Positions 57,952-64,000 of a stretch of 64,000 bases of DNA are shown one piece after another. The stretch is taken from assembly GCA_039720395.1 (NCBI GenBank), contig CM077827.1, positions 25,012,916 through 25,076,915 on the forward strand. The letters are read 5' to 3'. The notes below the pieces were generated by a model. It saw only the letters and a list, made by a program, of their open reading frames with translations, made no database searches and was not told the DNA's origin. The stretch comes from Liquidambar formosana. Lineage: Eukaryota > Streptophyta > Magnoliopsida > Saxifragales > Altingiaceae. A program made the translations under genes and the position numbers. The first letter of the stretch is position 1; each line of letters begins with the position of its first letter.

Positions 57952-58870
57952 GGGTAAATATCTAAAACCTCCTTGAAAAATAAATCACATCCAAAAACCC
58001 TATTAAATATTTTGTCTATCCATCTAATCCAATAAATAAAAAATCATATCCAAAAACTCCAGTGACTTAAATTTCCATCCATGGCTGTTAAAACAAATGA
58101 TAATCGGACTAAAATACCCCTTTTGACTAGAAACCACCACTATCTGCATCTCTGTCAACAAGCCCCCTCCTACCTCTGTCACCATCCCATAGGCTCTCAT
58201 CCTTCAATTAGTGAGCCTCCTTCCATACTCTTCACCAAGTTATTTTGCCTCTGTTCAGCAATTGCTCTTTTGGCACTAGTGTAGATCAATCTATTGGTCA
58301 TAAGCTTAACTACTTGAGAGATGTTCCTCCAAAGCTAATAGGCATCAATATTCTGAACATTTAGAATCATGCCCTCATTTGCTACCCTACACATTATCGC
58401 CATCAATCTCGCCATCCATTTGCACCAGTGCCATTAGTTAAATCACATCATTATCCTCCTCTTCTCCACCTGTACCATATCCAGATTGCTCTTATATTCG
58501 TCATCCTCATTCTCTTTGAATTCAACTGCAACACCCACATCTTTATCAAGAGCATCATTTGCTTTTGCCGTTGTACCCTGAGGTACGACATCAACTCCGT
58601 CTTGAAAATCTGTAACTAGCCTCCCAATCAAAACAAGCTAATTAATTATATGGCTCAGAATAGCCGAATAGGAATCATTGGTTTTTGTAAAATTATGGAA
58701 GGGGTATTTTAGTCAGATCATTATTTTTCTTAACAGGAGTAGACGAAAAGTTAATTGAGTAGGGGTATTGGATATGATTTTTTATTCATTGGATTAGATG
58801 GATAGATAAAATTTTTGATGAGGTTTTTGGATATGATTTTATTTTTCAAGAAGGTGTTAGATATTTATTC
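57952..58870. mobile_element. Pack-MULE with a BRR2 gene fragment
   Basis: A perfect 9-bp target duplication ATTATTTTT flanks it (57943-57951, 58871-58879). The long terminal inverted repeats are about 100 bp: GGGTAAATATCTAAAACCTC at the left and, inverted, the stretch ending TTAGATATTTATTC at the right; AAACCCTATTAAATATTTTG pairs with an inverse partner near 58810. The middle has normal coding-like composition and holds a piece of a spliceosomal helicase gene. No transposase is present. Confidence 0.88.
58250..58640 (-). pseudogene. Captured fragment of the U5 snRNP helicase BRR2
   Basis: On the - strand the translation runs LVLIGRLVTDFQDGVDVV, then ALDKDVGVAVEFKENEDDEY and DLDMVQ-like (NLDMVQ), then, after frame breaks, ILNVQNIDAY and NISQ. 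This order matches the acidic N-terminal region of plant BRR2 (DIGVAVEFEENEEDDEES..., LNVQDIDAYWLQRKISQ), ahead of the helicase cassettes. BRR2 unwinds U4/U6 during spliceosome activation. Only about 130 codons are present, with a stop in the DAY-W stretch and frameshifts, so it makes no helicase. It lies wholly between MULE ends. Confidence 0.82.
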
Positions 58871-58879
58871 ATTATTTTT

Positions 58880-59730
58880 TAAAGAGAGGTGCAACACGAG
58901 GACTTCAAAGGAGGTTACTCATCTTAATACTACTCATGTCTAAGTATGCTTAATGATGGAGTTTTTGATCTAATGCATTAGTGTTGGTACGATCGTAGGA
59001 CTCAATTAGCTTGACTTCAATGATTATGAAAATTGGATTAAAAAACAAAGAAAGAAAAGTAATAAATGCATGAAAGCTCTACACATTGATTAATGCGGGC
59101 AAATGTAAAAGGAAGACTGATTTTGGCTAATTTAATCTTCTAGAGGATTGTAATGTAAGAGGAACCAACATGTTGATTGATGCAGGCAAGTGCCAAGCAC
59201 GTGTGTTTCTAATTTATTTTAATCGCAAAAAAAATGCATATTGTCCTAGTTTATAAGCATTTTAGGCCTCCTTAGTTTTGAAGTAACTGCTATAATTTGG
59301 TAGAAGATTAACAGTCCATTTGGGTGTCCTCGTGGAAATTAAATTATTAGTGTATTCTTACATAATATTGGAAGTATAAATTTATCATATTGAATGAGAT
59401 TATTTTTTTTGATAATCTATTTGAAAAAGTTATAACAATTATTACATTTATTTATTTATTTATTTTTATATGATGATATAGGTCAAAAATTCATTATAAC
59501 ATCATAACTCTTCCTAAAACTCAAACCTGCAAACTCTCTGTATTATTGTGGGCTTTAGAAGCAAAGAATCTACGTTTTTGAAATGGGCAAATTGGTTTCA
59601 AATGGCATGAAACGAGTTCCAATACCTAAGGTAGGATAGAAGTAAACTATGTGAAGTGAAAGAAGACCAAGATTCAATTATGAATTGGGTTTTAGCTTCA
59701 TACATGTAAAATAGAATTGAGTATAGGACA
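58880..59730. other. Intergenic DNA, nothing supported
   Basis: No open frame, tRNA or paired repeat recognised. The phrase TTGATTAATGCGGGCAAATG near 59090 recurs as TTGATTGATGCAGGCAAGTG near 59174. Confidence 0.5.
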
Positions 59731-59739
59731 AAAAAAGAA

Positions 59740-61186
59740 GGGCAAACTATATATTAGTGTCACGAACTTTACTCTTAATTTCAATGTGGTGTATTAATTT
59801 TCAATTTACACAATTTAGTGCACTAATTGTGCATTCATGTGTCAATGTAGGAAATCAGTGGACAGATGTTGAATTCATAACGGTGAAAGTCACAGACGCG
59901 CACGTGGTGCCCCGCTGGCACTTACGTGGTATCCTACGTGGCTAGCTGACCCATCATTTTTTTGCAGTAACCCATTTTCTAGTGTGCATTTACATGATTA
60001 CCCCTTCCCTTCCACGATCTACCTATTCCTTTCCCTTTAACCCCCCATTCCAGCAATCTCTATTTTTTTCGGTAGTCTCCATTTTTTCCAGCCATCACCG
60101 TCACCAACACCCACTAAAACCCCATCTCTGGCTCCTTCTCCAACTCCCAACAAAACCTCATCTCTGGCTCCCTCTTCAATAAAACCATCCCCTATCTCCT
60201 CCAGCCTCCATCGTCAATAAGAGAGGTGTTCTTTACGCAGATTTGCATACAAAAAAAAGGTGCAAAATTTAACAGATCTGAACAAAAACCCTCAAAAATT
60301 GAAAAGGAAAAAAAAAATTTGCTGCAAAACAACTCTTGGTCCAGCACCCACCGCCGTCACCTGTTTCAGCACCGCCATTACTATCACTAACACCCACTAA
60401 AACTCCATCTTCAGGCTCCTTTCCAACCCCCACCAAAACCCTATCTCCTTATCACAATCGAGAGACTCCACCGTCGACCAACATCACAGGCAAAACCCTT
60501 TGCCACCGTAGATTCGCACCGCCGATCAAAGCCCAAGAAGTCCAGCCGTCGATTCCCACTGCTGCACCAGCATCGTTGAAACCCTCTCCACCATCAATCA
60601 GATCGCCGACGAGATCTAGTAATCGACTCCCACTGCTAATCAAACACCACGAAGTTTCCTTTTGCCGTCAGAACCTCTATTGCACCTCCGCCTTTGAGAC
60701 CCATTTTTTCGCCACTATTCGAACACCATAACTGACGAGACCCCATTTTTGTTGATTACAAATTTGCCGCCATCGTTTGCTATTGCATGAGAGAAGTGGA
60801 ATGTTAGGGGAGATCGTTGGCAAATGTTGATCGCAGGAGAGAAGTGGAGATTGTTGGTAGATCCTAACCCTTTGTTTGGGGTAACGATGAGGTACTGCCC
60901 CTAACGCACGAAACATGAGTAAGGTTATTTTTGTAAATGCACACTAGAAAATAGGTTTACTGAAAATAATGATGGGTCAGCTGGCCACGTAGGATGCCAC
61001 GTAAGTGCCAGCGGGGCACCACATGCGCGTCCGTGACTTTCACTGTTATGAATTCAACGTCCGTCCACTGATTTCCTACATTGATACATGAATGCACAGT
61101 TAGTGTACTAAATTGTGCAAATTGAAAGTTAATACACCACATTGAAATTAGGGGTAAAGTTCATGGCACCAATATGTAGTTTGCTC
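59740..61186. mobile_element. Mutator-like element with long inverted repeats, 1.45 kb
   Basis: A perfect 9-bp target duplication AAAAAAGAA flanks it (59731-59739, 61187-61195). The terminal inverted repeats are about 260 bp and well preserved, for example GTAAATGCACACTAGAAAAT on the right against AGTGTGCATTTACATGATTA on the left, and the CACTTACGTGG/CCACGTAAGTG stretches. The interior is C-rich with repeated CACCCACTAAAACCCCATCT-type phrases. Confidence 0.92.
60050..60780 (+). other. Pro/Ser/Thr-rich interior of the long-TIR MULE
   Basis: Two related segments (about 60095-60190 and 60365-60450) share ACACCCACTAAAAC, CCATCT and GGCTCC words, so there is an internal direct repeat. A 131-codon + strand frame at 60336-60731 is Pro/Ser/Thr-rich. 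I recognise no source gene. The contrast with the A/T-rich ends suggests captured sequence, but it may simply be element-specific. Confidence 0.4.
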
Positions 61187-61582
61187 AAAAAAGAACCTCC
61201 GTTTTTTGGCAATGGGAAAACGAGGTTCAAATGGCATACTTCCAACATTATTTATGGTAGGATAAAAGTAAATTACTAAAAGAGGCAATATGGAAAACCA
61301 AGTCCCAATCAAGAATTAAGGTTGGGGCACAGTTGTAACTTTAGACATGTCAACTAGAGTTAGGAATTGATGAAATGTTTTTTCCAAAATGGGTTAAAAA
61401 GGTTCAAATGACACGAACTAGTTAAAGCACTTAAGATACAATCAAACGAAACTATCAGAAGAAACGATGTCAAAAACCAAGTCCTAATAAAGAAGTCACG
61501 CACAATTATGACTTCAAACTTGTCATTAGGGGTGTAAAATTGGCCTATCAGCCTATGGCCCACCTTAGCCTAGTTCCAAAAA

Positions 61583-61934
61583 GGGAGCGGCTACTGCAAC
61601 CCCATAAAGCTATTTCTTGTCCCCACCCGATTTCCCTACCCCCACTATTTATATACCCACCCTTCTCAAAGACTAAAATACCCCTCCTTCTAAATAAACA
61701 CAAACCCTAACCCTTTTCACCCACCCCTCTCACCCACCCCACACAACAGCCAGATTTGGAACGGCGACGGCGATTACGGACGGTAATTATGAGCACCGGC
61801 GGACAACGAGCATGAGCACCCCTATTTCTTTCTTTTTTTTTTCCTCTGCTGGTCAGATCTTTGCAAGGGAGGTTTTTTTTTTTTAAAACCTCCATTTTTT
61901 CCTGCAAGGAGGTTCTTCCTCTTCTTTCTTTCTG

Positions 61935-61966
<32 letters not shown>

Positions 61967-62456
61967 TTTTTTTTCTTCTGTTGGTCTGTGTGTTTTCCTA
62001 TAAGGGCAATTTTTTTTCAAAACCTCCATTTTTTTCCGGCGACGAGAGGGAAGAGAAAGAAAAGGAAATAAAAAAAAAAAGAGGCTGCCGATGGGAGGGA
62101 AGAGGAGAAGAAAAGGAAAAGAAAAAGAAAGAAGAAAAAAAGAAGAAGAAGAAGAAGAGGGTTCCGATGGGAGGGAGGGGAGTGAAGGCTATCGATGCGG
62201 GAGAGGGGTTCTGGGAAGGAAAGAAAAAAAAAAAATAGAAGAAGAGAAGAAGAGGGAAGAGGAGGAAGGAAGAAGAGGGTCGCCAGTGGGGTGGGGTGGG
62301 GTGGGGTGCCGGAGCCTCGCCGTAGCCGGTGGGGTGGGATGGGGAAGGGTGGGTGAGGGTCCTTAAGCCCTTTTTGGAAATTTTGCATAATAATTTTTTT
62401 AATTAAAAAATATGGAGGGCAACTTAGAGTATTGGGGGGTTGCAATAGACGTTCCC
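61583..62456. mobile_element. Foldback MULE MITE family, larger relative (874 bp)
   Basis: GGGAGCGGCTACTGCAACCC at the left pairs with GGGTTGCAATAGACGTTCCC at the right, the same end type as copies 1-5. The flanks TTCCAAAAA (61574-61582) and TTTGAAAAA (62457-62465) match at 7 of 9. Unlike the smaller copies, the interior is unrelated: a (TTTC)n tract (61921-61966), a long purine-rich stretch (62045-62280) and a GGTGGGGTGGGG patch. Frames of 91-142 codons across it are Lys/Glu or Ser/Leu/Phe low complexity. Confidence 0.75.
61921..61966. repeat. (TTTC)n microsatellite
   Basis: About 11 tetranucleotide units inside the larger MULE MITE relative, followed by a T run. Confidence 0.92.
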
Positions 62457-62465
62457 TTTGAAAAA

Positions 62466-62910
62466 ATTGGGTTAAGCTTAACTTGAAGCCCGTTTAAGTC
62501 TAACTCAGTTCTAGTCCAATCTTAAAGATGGGTGGGCTTGGGTTTGGGATTTGTATCCCAACCCAGTTCAAGGTCTAATCCGAAGTTAGCCCATTTTATA
62601 GTAAATAATATACTATTATCATATGACTATATGAGTTATATTTATCACTAAATTCGCATGAGATTAAAAAATAATGAAATAAAATATACAAATACTATAA
62701 ACAAATAAGGAAAAACACCCAACGATTATATTTATGTCTTTCATTTTTTTTTCCTCAATTAACAGAATGAATATATTTTAGCCAATGATTCATTTGCAAA
62801 TGTCTTATTATAAGTAATAAAAATAATTAAATCATATAAACATTGATATAATGTTTGCAAATGCCTTTATAAATTATAAATATTTTACGTATAGAAACTT
62901 TATAGAGTTC
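62466..62910. other. Intergenic DNA, nothing firmly supported
   Basis: Words such as GGGCTTGGGTTTGGG and CCCAACCCAG near 62535-62570, with AGGGGTGTAAAATTGGCCTA at 61526 on the other side of the MITE, resemble a decayed hAT-type element with GGCCCA-rich sub-ends, but no terminal pair or duplication could be fixed. Confidence 0.4.
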
Positions 62911-62913
62911 AAA

Positions 62914-63037
62914 TGTTATACGTCCCAACAATCAAAGGATCATTGCTAATTTAGTTTCCCCATTTTCTCTATTCATTTTTGTATATAAACAGAGTTTACA
63001 TAATGAAAATACATACTGTTCTTATTAAAAGTTCACA
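62914..63037 (+). repeat. Probable short 5' LTR of a second copia element
   Basis: It starts TGTTATACGTCCCAACAATC and ends AAAGTTCACA, directly before a primer-binding site. It contains a TATA-like TTTGTATATAAACAGAG. Only one LTR is in the window, so the left border is inferred from its TG start. Confidence 0.6.
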
Positions 63038-63049
63038 TGGTATCAGAGT
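63038..63049 (+). promoter_or_regulatory. Primer-binding site (initiator tRNA-Met type)
   Basis: TGGTATCAGAGT agrees with the copia consensus TGGTATCAGAGC at 11 of 12 positions and sits immediately after the LTR. Confidence 0.8.
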
Positions 63050-63222
63050 GGGTTGAGATCGATTTTCTTCCACCGCTCTAATTTTCTTGTGGACATAGCT
63101 CCGTTAAACTCATTACCACTGAGTTTTTTTTTTCCTCCGATGCGTTTCCGCCATTCTTGTCATCCAACTATAACCTGATCGTGTTTTTACAGACGCAATA
63201 CCATCGTTTGATCCATTCAGCA

Positions 63223-63390
63223 ATGACAACCCAGGAAAACATAGGTTTTAGTTCTGCTTCCAACAAAGCCTCCAACACAGTGACTTTTTTTTGATATTGT
63301 AGGCCCTTACTTCCTGCATCACTTAGACAACCCCAACATTTCTCTTGTGTCACATCCATTGGTCGATGATAACCATTCTTCATGGAGTAC
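63223..63390 (+). pseudogene. Start of copia gag, frameshifted and interrupted
   Basis: ATG at 63223 opens a frame (MTTQENIGFSSASNK) that stops at a T run near 63285. In another frame the typical copia gag N-terminal landmarks follow: PYFLHHLDNPNISLVSHPL, DDN and SSWS. The reading is then cut by another LTR at 63391. Confidence 0.78.
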
Positions 63391-64000
63391 TGATGAGAAT
63401 GCAAAATGTCATATTTTTCTCCCTTAATATTTGGTCTTTTATACTTATTTAGTGCCTAAATGTACTCATTATTCTTATATTTTGATTTAGGAGGCAAATG
63501 GAGGCGTCAAATGCAAAACGAATCTAATTGGGCGATTCTGGACAGTTTCGACATCGCTTCGTAATATGGGCATAACTCTCTCATCCGAGCTCCGATTGAG
63601 ATGATTCAAGATGCTATGGAACGCCAAGAAACAGCTCTACAACTTTCATGTTTTGAGTTTTGAGAGATACTGGCTGCATCAAGGTCGAAATCGGGCTTGA
63701 AGTTGCTGCACCTGCACTGTTGACGATCTGGAACGTCCCTTACCCTGCAATTCCAAATCGCGGATCTGACGGGGCTCATTCTCGGAATTTTCCAGATCTG
63801 GGTGCACGAAAATTCCAACTGAAAACACCACTTTCCTAGTTATGTTAGGACTCTATCTTATTTTTAAATATTTTCCTTGATTAGTCAGATTTGGTTATTG
63901 TTATTTTAGGATAATATTAGAATATTTTGAGGAGATCTTGTAGGCTTGGAATACGGGGAATTAAGGTGTTAAAGGGGGGAGAAATCATCAGATTTGGGGA
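63391..64000 (+). mobile_element. LTR of another retrotransposon, cut by the window edge
   Basis: TGATGAGAATGCAAAATGTC begins abruptly after AGTAC in copia gag. The following text (GATTTAGGAGGCAAATGGAG, GGGCATAACTCTCTCATCCG, AGCTCCGATTGAG) resembles long LTRs of plant Ty3/gypsy-type elements. No coding frame. Its right end and internal region are outside the window, so the superfamily is inferred. The - strand frame at 63606-63818 is not meaningful. Confidence 0.6.

Noticed and set aside
62017..62445. 142-codon frame on the - strand and the 125- and 91-codon frames opposite
   Set aside because: Pure low-complexity translation (Ser/Leu/Phe or Lys/Glu/Gly) of a purine tract inside a transposable element.

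Overview
The window is nuclear DNA of a flowering plant, probably a non-grass (most likely a eudicot). It is AT-rich, full of microsatellites and small transposons, and its one clear host gene has ten exons joined by GT-AG introns. No rRNA gene, complete tRNA gene, CRISPR array or prokaryote-like operon was seen.

The host gene lies on the + strand from about 46.8 to 57.9 kb. It encodes an orthologue of LONESOME HIGHWAY (LHW), the atypical bHLH regulator of vascular cell proliferation. All ten coding exons can be placed (47233-57346, about 977 codons). Three short upstream ORFs precede the start; the middle one, of 34 codons, is a candidate conserved-peptide uORF. Two things are odd. The large sixth exon changes reading frame near 51700-51709. 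The last intron holds a Mutator-like element (MULE) that itself contains a hAT element, each with a perfect target-site duplication (TSD).

The other ~80% is intergenic and built largely of transposable elements. From 1 to 14 kb there are foldback MITEs, one Stowaway element and long featureless stretches. From 14.2 to 17.2 kb a SINE is followed by three foldback MULE MITEs, one carrying a nested Tourist-like element. From 17274 to 24519 there is an old, heavily mutated Ty1/copia retrotransposon with both LTRs and a 5-bp TSD, split by a 1.2-kb hAT element. From 24.5 to 46 kb there are more MULE MITEs, SINEs (three with 12-15 bp TSDs), hAT and Tourist-like elements, a 0.8-kb MULE and a diverged tandem duplication.

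Downstream of LHW, the MULE at 57952-58870 carries a decayed piece of the spliceosomal helicase gene BRR2 (a Pack-MULE). Next come a 1.45-kb MULE with long terminal inverted repeats and a Pro/Thr-rich interior, and a larger relative of the MITE family. The window ends in the 5' end of a copia element that is interrupted by another LTR running off the edge.

The main biological interest is one developmental regulator with probable translational control and a possible lesion, set among Mutator-type elements that have repeatedly inserted in and around it and in one case captured host coding sequence.
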